From: G963691885 sp963691885
GTDB lineage: Bacteria > Pseudomonadota > Alphaproteobacteria > UBA8366 > Aestuariispiraceae
Assembly: GCA_963691885.1 (NCBI GenBank)
Contig: OY829843.1
Location: 3,844,001 to 3,908,000 of the forward strand
Reading direction: 5' to 3'
DNA: 64,000 nt
Of this stretch, positions 43,342 to 51,868 are shown piece by piece. The position numbers were made by a program, and so were the translations under genes. Each line of letters opens with the position of its first letter. Positions within the stretch are counted from its first letter, which is position 1. Under the pieces are notes generated by a model. That model saw only the letters and a program-made list of their open reading frames with translations. It did no database searches and had not been told where the DNA came from.

Positions 43342-44298
43342 TCAGGAGCCGCTGAGCATTCCTTCGATCAATAGCTGGACGTTAAGGGCGTCACGCGGCG
43401 TTGCGAGCGGTGTTTCTTCGCCCTTTATTGCGCCGGACAGGCTGGTCAACTGCCTTTGCAAAGAGTCTCTGCGCGGGTCCCCATCCAGTGTATAGGGCAG
43501 TTCCCAGTCACCACCGGTTGACCGGGTGAGGGCATAGAATTCAGCCAGACGATAGCTGGCCTCAGTTCCTGTCACGGTTACCTCCTGACGGTCGGGTTGA
43601 ACCCCGCCGACTGAGCCCAGAACACTGACCGGCACGCCATCCGCTGATTCCAGTCTGGCCAGAATATGCGTTTCGCAGAGCGCGGGGTCGTCTGGATGGC
43701 TGGGCTTTGCCCATTGCAGGGAAAGCGGCCCAAGCACGCGTTGGGAGGCAAAGATAAAATGGGAAATAACCTCCCGCGTGTAACCACCTTCGGCTTTGAA
43801 ACGCAGCCAGTCGGCATCGACCTGCCAGGCGCGGGGCCAGGCTGGATATGTGACGACAATGTCGATCCCTTTCAGGGTTCCCATCTCACCGGAATGGGCG
43901 GCGTGTACCAGATGTGTAAGGGCCCTGGATGACGCTTGGGTAAAATTGACAGCCGCCACAGTTCGGGCCGCTTCCAGCCGCTCGACGAGGTCTTTGCTTT
44001 CATCAGCGTCAACGCCCAGCGGCTTCTCCAGGAAAACGGCTTTCCCTAGATTTGCGGCGGTCAGCGCGTAGGCTTTGCGTGGCACAGGCGGGCAGGCGAG
44101 ATAGATCAGCTTTGCGGCTTCTATTGCGCCTTCTGCTGTCTCGGTAACCACGGCATCTGGTGCTATGGCCTTGGCCTGTGCACAAGCGTCCTGTGACGGG
44201 TCCCAGAGGGCGGTAACCTCAAAATCCGGATGGATGAGCATGTTTTCCAACATGCGACGCCCCATGATTCCGAGGCCGATAATGGCAGTCTTATACAT
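43342..44298 (-). CDS. Gfo/Idh/MocA-family NAD(P)-dependent oxidoreductase
   Basis: 318 residues. Rossmann loop IIGLGIMGRRML at the N-terminus, ALWDPSQ, IYLACPPVPRKAYALTAANLGKAVFLEKPLGVD carrying the EKP motif with the catalytic-site Lys, and a C-terminal alpha/beta domain with the GGYTREVISHF segment where the family has its His. These enzymes act on sugars, inositols or other polyols; the substrate is unknown. AAGGA lies six bases before the ATG. It follows the GGT-like gene at 29 bp on the same strand. Confidence 0.88.
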   Translation of the reverse strand: MYKTAIIGLGIMGRRMLENMLIHPDFEVTALWDPSQDACAQAKAIAPDAVVTETAEGAIEAAKLIYLACPPVPRKAYALTAANLGKAVFLEKPLGVDADESKDLVERLEAARTVAAVNFTQASSRALTHLVHAAHSGEMGTLKGIDIVVTYPAWPRAWQVDADWLRFKAEGGYTREVISHFIFASQRVLGPLSLQWAKPSHPDDPALCETHILARLESADGVPVSVLGSVGGVQPDRQEVTVTGTEASYRLAEFYALTRSTGGDWELPYTLDGDPRRDSLQRQLTSLSGAIKGEETPLATPRDALNVQLLIEGMLSGS

Positions 44299-44327
44299 GC
44301 TGTTTCCTTTCCGGTATTTGGATTGGG

Positions 44328-45932
44328 TCAGAAAGCAGCGACGCTGCCGTCGCTTCTTGGATCCGTAGCACCTTCAAGCACGCCATTGGGCATGCGGACG
44401 ATGGCACCGGCATGGCCCATGGTACTGTCGAAATCCGGGAACATGTCTACCGTATGACCGGCATTACGCAATGCCTCTACGAGCGTCGGATCAAAGCGGG
44501 ATTCGAGCTTGAGGGAGGCGCTGTCATCCCCCCAGGTCCGGCCTAACAACCACCGTGGCGCGGTCACGGCCTGTTGCAGGGGCATGTCATACATTGCGTA
44601 TCTGGAATAGATGGCGGATTGGGTCTGCGGCTGTCCTTCGCCGCCCATGGTTCCATAGGTCAGGCGACGACCATCATTGAGGAATGCCATTGCCGGGTTC
44701 AATGTATGGAAGGGTCGTTTCCCAGGTTCGACAACGTTTGGATGCTTGGGGTCGGTTGAGAAGCCATGCCCTCTATTCTGCCAGAGGACCCCTGTTTCGG
44801 GGACAACAATGCCCGATCCGTATTCCCAGAAAATGCTCTGAATGAAGGACACGGCCCGGCCTTCGCCATCAATCGCGCCCATCCAGATTGTGTCGCCCGG
44901 TTTCGCCTCATGCGGCCAGGGCAGGGCGGTTTTATCATCGATCCGGCCAGCAAGTGTGGATAGAGTTTCTTCGGTCAACCAGTCCAGTGGATCGACCTTC
45001 ATGAAGCTGTGATCGGTCAAGTGCTGGTTGCGCAGGATGAAGGCCTGTTTCGTCGCCTCGACCATTCCATGGATATGGTCAAAGCTTTCTCCCTTGTCCG
45101 AACTGGTGATGCCCAACCGGTCAAACAGGGCGAGTATCATGAGCGAACTGATCCCCTGTGTCGGCGGCGGCATGTTAAATACACGTCCGCTCTTCAGAGT
45201 TGTCTCAAACGGTTTCAGGACCTGCGCGTGCTGAGCTTCCAGATCTGAAAGACGCAGGGGCGACCCAACCTTTTCCAGAAATGCGGCATTGGTCCGCGCG
45301 ATATCACCGCGATAAAAATCGTCCAATCCAGCCTCTGCGAGATGGGTAAGGGTGGCACCCAGTTTCGGCTGTTTCAGGATATCGCGAACCGCTGGCACCG
45401 CGCCATCACTGGTCAGGTGAGTTTCCGCAAAACCCGGAACATCGGCCAACCCATCCAGTTTCGCGACCGTCAAGTCGTGCTGGCCCTGTGTCACGGGAAC
45501 ACCATTGGTGGCATGCTGTATGGCATCCTCCAACAGGCGGGACAGGGGCATGGGAGAGCGCCCGGTGCCGTTCAGATATTTGAGCGCAGCGTCCCAACCC
45601 CCAATCGTGCCAGCAGCTGTGAGTGCGGCGAGCGGGCCTCTTGCCGGGATGGCGCCACCAGCGGCTTCACGATAAAAGTCCAGTGTGGCCAATGCTGCGC
45701 TGCGACCACCGGCATCGATACCGACCGGGTCCTGACCGGGTTCCGCGATCAACCAGAAACCATCACCCCCGACCGCGTTCATATGGGGATAGACAACAGC
45801 AATTGTTGCGGCCGCGGCCACCATCGCCTCAACCGCTGTGCCGCCTTCCTGCAGGACGCGCAATCCGGCCTGGGAGGCAAGATGGTGAGGGGCCGTCATC
45901 ATGCCGCCAAGGGCGCTAGGTGTATTGATCAT
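44328..45932 (-). CDS. Gamma-glutamyltransferase family Ntn-hydrolase (oxamate amidohydrolase-like)
   Basis: 534 residues with no signal peptide, unlike periplasmic Ggt. Recognisable features: AGLRVLQEGGTAVEAMVAAAATIAVVYPHMNAVGGDGFWL, then the autocatalytic site PGDTIWMGAIDGEGRAVS, where Thr (about 359) is the new N-terminal nucleophile, and FWEYGSGIVVPETGVLWQNRG. The Asp-Thr-Ile-Trp context differs from the Thr-Thr-His/Tyr of true GGT and recalls HpxW-type oxamate amidohydrolases, though this is only a motif impression. ATG 45932 is chosen over an upstream TTG. It sits upstream of an oxidoreductase gene. Confidence 0.8.
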   Translation of the reverse strand: MINTPSALGGMMTAPHHLASQAGLRVLQEGGTAVEAMVAAAATIAVVYPHMNAVGGDGFWLIAEPGQDPVGIDAGGRSAALATLDFYREAAGGAIPARGPLAALTAAGTIGGWDAALKYLNGTGRSPMPLSRLLEDAIQHATNGVPVTQGQHDLTVAKLDGLADVPGFAETHLTSDGAVPAVRDILKQPKLGATLTHLAEAGLDDFYRGDIARTNAAFLEKVGSPLRLSDLEAQHAQVLKPFETTLKSGRVFNMPPPTQGISSLMILALFDRLGITSSDKGESFDHIHGMVEATKQAFILRNQHLTDHSFMKVDPLDWLTEETLSTLAGRIDDKTALPWPHEAKPGDTIWMGAIDGEGRAVSFIQSIFWEYGSGIVVPETGVLWQNRGHGFSTDPKHPNVVEPGKRPFHTLNPAMAFLNDGRRLTYGTMGGEGQPQTQSAIYSRYAMYDMPLQQAVTAPRWLLGRTWGDDSASLKLESRFDPTLVEALRNAGHTVDMFPDFDSTMGHAGAIVRMPNGVLEGATDPRSDGSVAAF

Positions 45933-46071
45933 CAAAAGGGCCTTTCCCAATGGTCAGCAAAGAGGATCAGGCGGTTTCAGACATTGATCCGATGGCGCAG
46001 GGGGACTGCGTTCATCGCCTGATATGAAGATGTTGTTATGGATGTGAAAACTAGAGCGTGAGCAGTAAAAT

Positions 46072-46800
46072 TCAAGCCAGACTGTCGAGAGGATACCAGC
46101 CATCCTGACCGAAGGCTTCCAGGGGCTGGAAACGGGCCTTGTAGGCCATTTTCGGGCTGTTTTCGATCCAGAACCCCAAATAGACATAGTCGAGATTGCG
46201 GCGCGCAGCCTCCTCGATCAGCCAGAGGATCATGTAGCTGCCAAGGCTGCGGGACCCCAACTCTGGACGGAAATAGCTGTAAACGGCCGAAAAACCATCC
46301 CGAACACAGTCGATCAGGCAAGCGGCGATCAATTCTTCCTCAGCATCCCGAAATTCAACCAGCCGTGTGTCCACCGGGCTGGCCGTCACCAGGTTCACAT
46401 AGTCACGGGCCGTCATTTTGGCCATGTCACCCTCACCATGGCGCTCTGTGACATAGCTCTGGAACAGGTTGTACTGTTCCTGTGTGACCGTTGTCCCGAC
46501 GTCTTGCGCCCGAATGTCAGCGTTTGCCTTCAGAATGCGCCGCCAGGCCTTAGTGGATTTGAACTTTGCAACCGGGATGCGCACCGGAATACACGCGTTA
46601 CAGCCAGGGCAGGCTGGACGATAGATGATGTGATGGGAGCGACGAAACCCTGACTCACCAAGCGTTTCAAAGACTTGCTGCGCATTCGCGCCGCTGAGCT
46701 CGGCAAACAGCTGCTGTTCAACCCGACCGTCCAAATAGGGACATGTCATCGGCATGGAGCGATGAAAGATCAGCGGGGATTGTTGACGCGTATTCGACAT
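46072..46800 (-). CDS. bpt: Aspartate/glutamate leucyltransferase (Bpt; arginyltransferase family)
   Basis: 242 residues, the family length. Signatures: FHRSMPMTCPYLDGRVEQQLF at the N-terminus with the Cys site, the CPGCNACIPVRIPVAKF motif, and DYVYLGFWIENSPKMAYKARFQPLE at the C-terminus. It adds leucine from leucyl-tRNA to proteins starting with Asp or Glu, marking them for ClpS/ClpAP degradation. GAGGG precedes the ATG. An RDD-family gene lies upstream on the same strand. Confidence 0.93.
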   Translation of the reverse strand: MSNTRQQSPLIFHRSMPMTCPYLDGRVEQQLFAELSGANAQQVFETLGESGFRRSHHIIYRPACPGCNACIPVRIPVAKFKSTKAWRRILKANADIRAQDVGTTVTQEQYNLFQSYVTERHGEGDMAKMTARDYVNLVTASPVDTRLVEFRDAEEELIAACLIDCVRDGFSAVYSYFRPELGSRSLGSYMILWLIEEAARRNLDYVYLGFWIENSPKMAYKARFQPLEAFGQDGWYPLDSLA

Positions 46801-46914
46801 GGACCCTCAATATTGGCCAGCGGGCTGAATATCCCGCCGAACCGAATCGGTCAGTGACAATATCAGTCACAGGCCTGTATGCAAATCCACTAAATGCCGC
46901 GCCTGGCGAACCAG

Positions 46915-47439
46915 TTAGTCGCCGGCATTCGCGCGAACGACGCGTGTTCCGCTGAAAATGTCGTGCAGGCACCGGTTCTGACTGTCGAACAGACACCAGA
47001 GCAGCAGCAGACCGGAAGTCGCGATCGACATGTAAAAGAGCACAACCATGATCGCGGCATGGGGCCAGTCCGGCTGACCGCCATCAATTTCCCGAACCAC
47101 TTTGAGGCCCATGGCCCGCATCCCGGGGGTTGCCGCGCCCTTGGTCGCAATGAACGCGGTGTGATACACCAATGGAACGAGGGGGATCAGGGCAAAAAGA
47201 ACCGGTGTCAGGGTGAAAAATGACATCACACTGAAGAGCGCGGCCAAAGGCCAGACCAACAGAAGCAAACAGGCATCGATGACGAAGGCAACAATGCGCT
47301 TTCCGATTGTCGCTTCATTCTCTGCCTCGCGGGCACCTGCGGCGTGCCTTGCCTGAGGATCCAGGGTAAAACCCTGTCGTTCGGTTCCCCCAGTTTGTTG
47401 GGGCTTGGAATTGCGATCCGGAAGGCTGTGGTCGGTCAA
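46915..47439 (-). CDS. RDD-family membrane protein
   Basis: 174 residues: a hydrophilic N-terminal ~45 residues, then the RDD domain with GKRIVAFVIDACLLLLVWPLA (RIVAxxID), GMRAMGLKVVREIDGGQP and CLHDIFSGTRVV near the end. Three or four TM helices. Some relatives have been proposed as membrane transport or ion-exchange components; a specific role cannot be given here. GGAGCC precedes the ATG; probably cotranscribed with bpt. Confidence 0.85.
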   Translation of the reverse strand: MTDHSLPDRNSKPQQTGGTERQGFTLDPQARHAAGAREAENEATIGKRIVAFVIDACLLLLVWPLAALFSVMSFFTLTPVLFALIPLVPLVYHTAFIATKGAATPGMRAMGLKVVREIDGGQPDWPHAAIMVVLFYMSIATSGLLLLWCLFDSQNRCLHDIFSGTRVVRANAGD

Positions 47440-47559
47440 AATAGGCTCCAGTTGTTTAAGTCGTTTTTTGAGCGGGCGCGTATGCGTCTGTCCGCCATCA
47501 TTTTTCAGATGGGGAGTCTTCAGGGGCTTCGCAAGTAACGTGTTTCCGGGACGGTTCAG

Positions 47560-48498
47560 CTATTCAATCCGGGGTGGCTGCAGAATAGCGGGCGGGGCAG
47601 GGGCATTATTGCCCGCCGAGATGGTTTCTGCCCGCCGCAGCAGGACAACGCTTAAACGCCTGTTTTCCGGTGCTGCCGGGTCTTCTTCTACCGCCAGATC
47701 ACTGTCGCCGCGTCCATTGACTGTATCGAACCGCTGATCTGCAATACCGCGTCCTGCAAGTGCCCGTCGGGCCGCGTTAGCCCGTCTGAGCGACAGGTTC
47801 CAAAGGTCCGTATCCTCACCTTCCAGGCCGGTAAAGCCGGAGATCGAAAGGCGGTTTGGAATGCGTTCCACAAATTGTGCGACCAGGGTCAGCGCCATTC
47901 GGGCGTGATCCGTCAATTTGTCCGTATTCTCTGCAAAACTGGATTTGCGATCGTGATCGACAATCTGAACCCGCAACCCTTCATCGGTGACGTCAACGAC
48001 CAGCGAAGCTTTCAAATCCTCCAACTCCGGAGGCAGCTCATCAATAGACTTTTCCAGAACCTGTTTCAGTCGGGTAAAGCTCTGTTCCTCTGCCTGGGCA
48101 TCGACCAATCCGACGTCGCCGGAGCTTGTGTCCTGATCCCGTCCAGACGCCTCATTGCCCGTATCCAGATTGGTTTGCGAGTCACTCTCTGAATCCAGAA
48201 AAGCAACTGTTGATGTCAATTCAAGAGGTCCCGGATCGTTGGCTGTTGTCCCGCCGAAAATACCGCCAGCACCGCTGGTGGACGGGGTCGTGCGCAGGGT
48301 TGGTTTGAAGTAGTTGGAAACCCCTTCCTTCACCTCTTCAGACGTCGCATTCAACAGCCAGAGGAGCAGGAAGAATGCCATCATTGCGGTCACGAAATCC
48401 GCATAGGCGATCTTCCAGGCACCGCCATGGGCGCCTTCTTCCTGAACCTTGACGGTTTTGAATATAAGATTGTCACCGGATTTTTCTTCGTCAGCCAT
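47560..48498 (-). CDS. Second MotB-like stator protein with degenerate peptidoglycan-binding motif
   Basis: 312 residues. The single TM helix and plug are nearly identical to the upstream MotB: WKIAYADFVTAMMAFFLLLWLLNA, with the proton-channel Asp at 34. The OmpA-like domain follows (about 165-295). In place of the SGHTD motif it has SGFTGLEGEDTDLWNLSLRRANAARRAL: the His and the mDAP-binding Asp are replaced, while the Arg of SLRRA is retained. So it may bind the wall weakly or differently. The tail is Pro/Ala-rich. Third gene of the motA-motB unit, 38 bp after motB. Confidence 0.85.
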   Translation of the reverse strand: MADEEKSGDNLIFKTVKVQEEGAHGGAWKIAYADFVTAMMAFFLLLWLLNATSEEVKEGVSNYFKPTLRTTPSTSGAGGIFGGTTANDPGPLELTSTVAFLDSESDSQTNLDTGNEASGRDQDTSSGDVGLVDAQAEEQSFTRLKQVLEKSIDELPPELEDLKASLVVDVTDEGLRVQIVDHDRKSSFAENTDKLTDHARMALTLVAQFVERIPNRLSISGFTGLEGEDTDLWNLSLRRANAARRALAGRGIADQRFDTVNGRGDSDLAVEEDPAAPENRRLSVVLLRRAETISAGNNAPAPPAILQPPRIE

Positions 48499-48536
48499 GA
48501 GCTACACCCGGGCCGTCATTTGTGGGAAACGGATGC

Positions 48537-49430
48537 TCATTGCGCCACCTGGTTCAGCAACAGAATTGAGATTCTGCGATTTCTTGGTGCTTCAGGGTCT
48601 TCCGTATCCAGCAAATCCGTATCTGACTTGCCGACAATACTGACGAAGCGTTCTCTAGGGAGACCTGCATCTGTCAGCCATTGATGTGCAGCGGCGGCTT
48701 TATCTGCCGTCAGCTCCCATTTCCCATAGGCTGGATTGATAGATCGGTAATCGCCGCCATCCGTATGGCCCGATAGAGAAATATTGTTGGGGAGTTCGGA
48801 CGCAATCGCGCCAATGAGCGCCAAAAGGCGTTTTGCGAATCCCGTCAGGCGCGATGAATTGCCCTCAAACATGGACCGATCGCGTTGATCGAGAATCTGA
48901 ATGCGAAGACCTTCCGGCAGGATCTCCATCGACAAATGGCTCTGCAATTCCGACAATTCAGGGACTTCTTCAAGAGATTGACGCAATTGCGCCATGGCGA
49001 TTTCAAGGGCCTCTTTGTCTTTGTCGTTGGTCTTGGAACTTCCGGATTCTGGATTGGCCTCGATTGAACTGGCGCGCTGCTGACCGTCTTCCTCGCCGGT
49101 TTCCTCATCACCAAATGTCGGAACTTCTGTGCGGATTTTCGGCCGTGCTGTCGCCGATCGCATTGCCCCTTCGGCAAGAACTTCCAATCCTTTCAGGGCT
49201 TCGCCAATACCGGTTTTGGAGTCTGAGACGTTGATCGGCGCAAAGTAATCAGAGATCCCCTGCATCTGCTCTTCGGTGCTGGCATTCAACAGCCACAGCA
49301 ACAGGAAGAACGCCATCATTGCGGTCACGAAATCCGCATAAGCAATCTTCCACGGCCCACCATGTCCCTCCGCGGGGATCTTTTTCTTCTTCTTGAGTAT
49401 AGTCGGTTTATCGTCGAGCGTTTCTGTCAT
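48537..49430 (-). CDS. motB: Flagellar motor protein MotB
   Basis: 297 residues. Short cytoplasmic Lys-rich N-terminus (TILKKKKKIP), TM helix with channel Asp33 in YADFVTAMMAFFLLLWLL, a Glu/Ser-rich linker (about 85-145), and an OmpA-like wall-binding domain with intact SLSGHTDGGDY and GKWELTADKAAAAH. With MotA it forms the proton-driven stator. It follows motA by 31 bp. A second, divergent MotB gene is next. Confidence 0.92.
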   Translation of the reverse strand: MTETLDDKPTILKKKKKIPAEGHGGPWKIAYADFVTAMMAFFLLLWLLNASTEEQMQGISDYFAPINVSDSKTGIGEALKGLEVLAEGAMRSATARPKIRTEVPTFGDEETGEEDGQQRASSIEANPESGSSKTNDKDKEALEIAMAQLRQSLEEVPELSELQSHLSMEILPEGLRIQILDQRDRSMFEGNSSRLTGFAKRLLALIGAIASELPNNISLSGHTDGGDYRSINPAYGKWELTADKAAAAHQWLTDAGLPRERFVSIVGKSDTDLLDTEDPEAPRNRRISILLLNQVAQ

Positions 49431-49461
49431 AACACCGTGGCCTTACCAACTCTGATCATCA

Positions 49462-50325
49462 TTATGGTGCCGGTGGCAGGTCATTGATCGCTTCTTCAAC
49501 CTCACTGAAACTCGGCCTGTTGTTATGGCTAAGCGCTTTACGGGCAAATTCGACCGAAACCTGAGGTGCGTAGCCCTGCAGATGCGCCGTGATCCCGGAC
49601 TTCAGGCAGGCAAAATAAGTGCTCTCTTCTTCCATGACGGCCTTTGCAGCGGCTGCCAGCGGCGCGAACCAGCCGTAGCAAAGCAAAATGCCGAGGAATG
49701 TTCCGACCAGCGCGCCTGCAATCAAGCCACCCAAAACCTCGGGCGGTTCACTGATTGAGCCCATGGTTTTAATGATCCCGAGCACGGCGGCCACAATACC
49801 CAGGGCCGGAAAACTCTCTGCCAGATTGCCAAGCGCGTGCTGATAGGCGTGGTCTTCGGCGTGGTGCACGTCCAATTCCAACTCCATGAGGGATTCAATC
49901 TCATGAGGATTGTCAGATCCCAGCGTCATAAGACGTACATAATCACAAAAGAATTCAAGGGCATGGTGATCTTTGTGAAACTTTGGAAACTGCTGAAACA
50001 GCGTGCTGTCATGTGAATTCTCGACATGTTGCTCGAGTGCCAAGGCACCCTTCTGTTTCATAAGTCGATACACCTGATACTGCATGGTCAACAGCTCAAG
50101 ATAGTCCGCTTTTTTGTATTTGGGACCTTTGAAAACACCCACCAGTTTTCCAAGGGACCCTTTAACGACACTGATCGGGTTGGCGACGACAAATGCCGAA
50201 ACACCACTGCCGAAAATGATCACAACCTCAAAAGGTTGGTTCAAAACCTCCAATTTTCCACCCAACGCGACGTAACCACCGAGAACGGAAGCAACAACGG
50301 CGATCATGCCGATCAGTGCAAACAT
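49462..50325 (-). CDS. motA: Flagellar motor stator protein MotA
   Basis: 287 residues, full length. Four TM helices: two at the N-terminus (IGMIAVVASVLGGYVALGG, FEVVIIFGSGVSAFVVANP) and two at about 170-220 (FPALGIVAAVLGIIKTMGSI with the conserved Pro, then LIAGALVGTFLGILLCYGWF). The cytoplasmic loop between holds the charged residues that meet FliG. AGAAGGGACG precedes the ATG. First gene of the stator unit; the upstream gap is AT-rich with a TATACT that could be a -10 element. Confidence 0.93.
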   Translation of the reverse strand: MFALIGMIAVVASVLGGYVALGGKLEVLNQPFEVVIIFGSGVSAFVVANPISVVKGSLGKLVGVFKGPKYKKADYLELLTMQYQVYRLMKQKGALALEQHVENSHDSTLFQQFPKFHKDHHALEFFCDYVRLMTLGSDNPHEIESLMELELDVHHAEDHAYQHALGNLAESFPALGIVAAVLGIIKTMGSISEPPEVLGGLIAGALVGTFLGILLCYGWFAPLAAAAKAVMEEESTYFACLKSGITAHLQGYAPQVSVEFARKALSHNNRPSFSEVEEAINDLPPAP

Positions 50326-50444
50326 TAAACGTCCCTTCTGGGTTCAGTGTCAGTTACTTACAAAGTATATACAAACAAACGAACAAAAGAATAACTACAT
50401 TTTCGCCAATTCGTCTATTCAGCTTCTTTGTAAGCACCTGTATT

Positions 50445-51254
50445 TCAGAAATACCAGACAAATAATTGTGTTTTGCGACCATCTTTCAACTCTATGACCG
50501 AATTTGGGGCATCATCTTTGGGCACAAAGCTGTTACTGATCAGCATTGTTCCCGGTCGCATCTGCTTTCTGGCCTGCCGGAGGAGGCGGGTCATGGGTTG
50601 TGTTGAGAGGAAGGCATAGACGATATCGGCCTCGCCCAGATCCTGTGCCCAGATATCGCGCCAGAGTATTTCCGCATTCTGGCGTGTACTTAAGATCAGG
50701 CGCAGTTTGGAAAGGGCGTAAGAGAGGGGGGCGGTTTCCAGCCCGATGACCCGGATGTCATCTCGGCGTTTTGCCAGGCCGACCACCATATCGCCCAAAC
50801 CGCTGCCGAGATCCATGACAACGCGTTGTTCCACAGATCTTGGCGGCAACAAATCCGTGACGGCCTGAATAGTGGTTTGATTAGAGAGATAGAGCGGGAC
50901 ACGGTCGCCACGAACGTTCCAGAAAATGCCCATACCGAGTGTCAGGATGACAGGATAAATCCAGAATGGCGGGTTCAGAACGGCAACAAGGGCTGCGACG
51001 AGCGGAAACAAAAGGGCGAACAGGGGCCATAAACCCCGCAATCCTAACGCGGCAGCCATTATAGTAGACGTTGCCATTGCCAGGGCGGTTGCTTGCCATC
51101 CGGGAGGTATTTTGTTTGCCCAAGCCTCGAACAGGTGCGGCATTTTGATGAGCACCGCGACGCCCACCAGAATGCCCAGCAACGCAGCCAACAACAGGCG
51201 TAAAACCGGGCTGTGAAAGAGGGGAGAGGGCGAGTTGGGAGGGTCTTGTTTCAT
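50445..51254 (-). CDS. Polytopic FAM173-like membrane methyltransferase
   Basis: 269 residues. About four TM helices (to about 115) precede a compact SAM-binding domain: VVMDLGSGLGDMVVGLAKR, IRVIGLETAPLSYALSKLRLIL, LWRDIWAQDLGEADIVYAFLS and PGTMLISNSFVP. The YAFLS and PGTMLISNSF features match the gene at 31536-32105, and the arrangement recalls FAM173 protein-lysine methyltransferases. Substrate unknown. It lies just upstream (transcriptionally) of nothing obvious and downstream of the divergent flavin reductase. Confidence 0.78.
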   Translation of the reverse strand: MKQDPPNSPSPLFHSPVLRLLLAALLGILVGVAVLIKMPHLFEAWANKIPPGWQATALAMATSTIMAAALGLRGLWPLFALLFPLVAALVAVLNPPFWIYPVILTLGMGIFWNVRGDRVPLYLSNQTTIQAVTDLLPPRSVEQRVVMDLGSGLGDMVVGLAKRRDDIRVIGLETAPLSYALSKLRLILSTRQNAEILWRDIWAQDLGEADIVYAFLSTQPMTRLLRQARKQMRPGTMLISNSFVPKDDAPNSVIELKDGRKTQLFVWYF

Positions 51255-51370
51255 CTGAGGGCTGTATAATCGCGAACGGTAATACTATGAAGCATGGACA
51301 ATTGCGCCTTGACCATACTAAACACGCCCCTACCTGCCTTGATCTTTATGTTTCGGAGAGTTGGTCAACC

Positions 51371-51844
51371 ATGGATACGGCTGAATTTCGTGCAGCATGT
51401 GGTCATTTTCCCACAGGTGTGGCCGTGGTCACCTGTTCTGACCCTGCGGGCACACCGATCGGGTTGACCGTGAATTCTTTCACCTCGGTCTCGTTAAAGC
51501 CGCCGATGATCCTGTTTTGTGTCGATCACAGTGCGTTCAGCCGCAAGGTCATCGCATCGGTCGAAACCTTTGCCGTCAATCTTCTGTCTCTGGAGCAGAA
51601 GGACCTTTCATCGCGTTTTGCAAAACCCTCTGATGATCGTTTTCAGAACGTTGCCTTCAAACTTGGGACGCTTGGTGCACCCTTGCTGGATGGTGCCCTG
51701 GTGCATCTGGAGTGCCGGAAAGCCCATACCTATGAGGCGGGGGACCATGACATCGTCGTGGGTGAGGTCATAGACCTGACGATACAGCCCGATGATGCGC
51801 AGCCGCTGGTCTATTTCAAAGGGCAGTACCGGGAGCTTTCCTGA
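51371..51844 (+). CDS. Flavin reductase family protein (HpaC-like)
   Basis: 157 residues. Signatures: FRAACGHFPTGVAVVTC, GLTVNSFTSVSLKPPMILFCVDHSAFS, FAVNLLSLEQKDLSSRFA and a late HDIVVGEVIDL. These enzymes reduce free FMN or FAD for a partner monooxygenase; no partner is adjacent. The start at 51371 follows GGAGAG; an ORF start at 51287 adds residues unlike the family. Confidence 0.88.
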   Translation: MDTAEFRAACGHFPTGVAVVTCSDPAGTPIGLTVNSFTSVSLKPPMILFCVDHSAFSRKVIASVETFAVNLLSLEQKDLSSRFAKPSDDRFQNVAFKLGTLGAPLLDGALVHLECRKAHTYEAGDHDIVVGEVIDLTIQPDDAQPLVYFKGQYRELS

Positions 51845-51868
51845 GCCACCCTGGATCCGGAATGCTGA

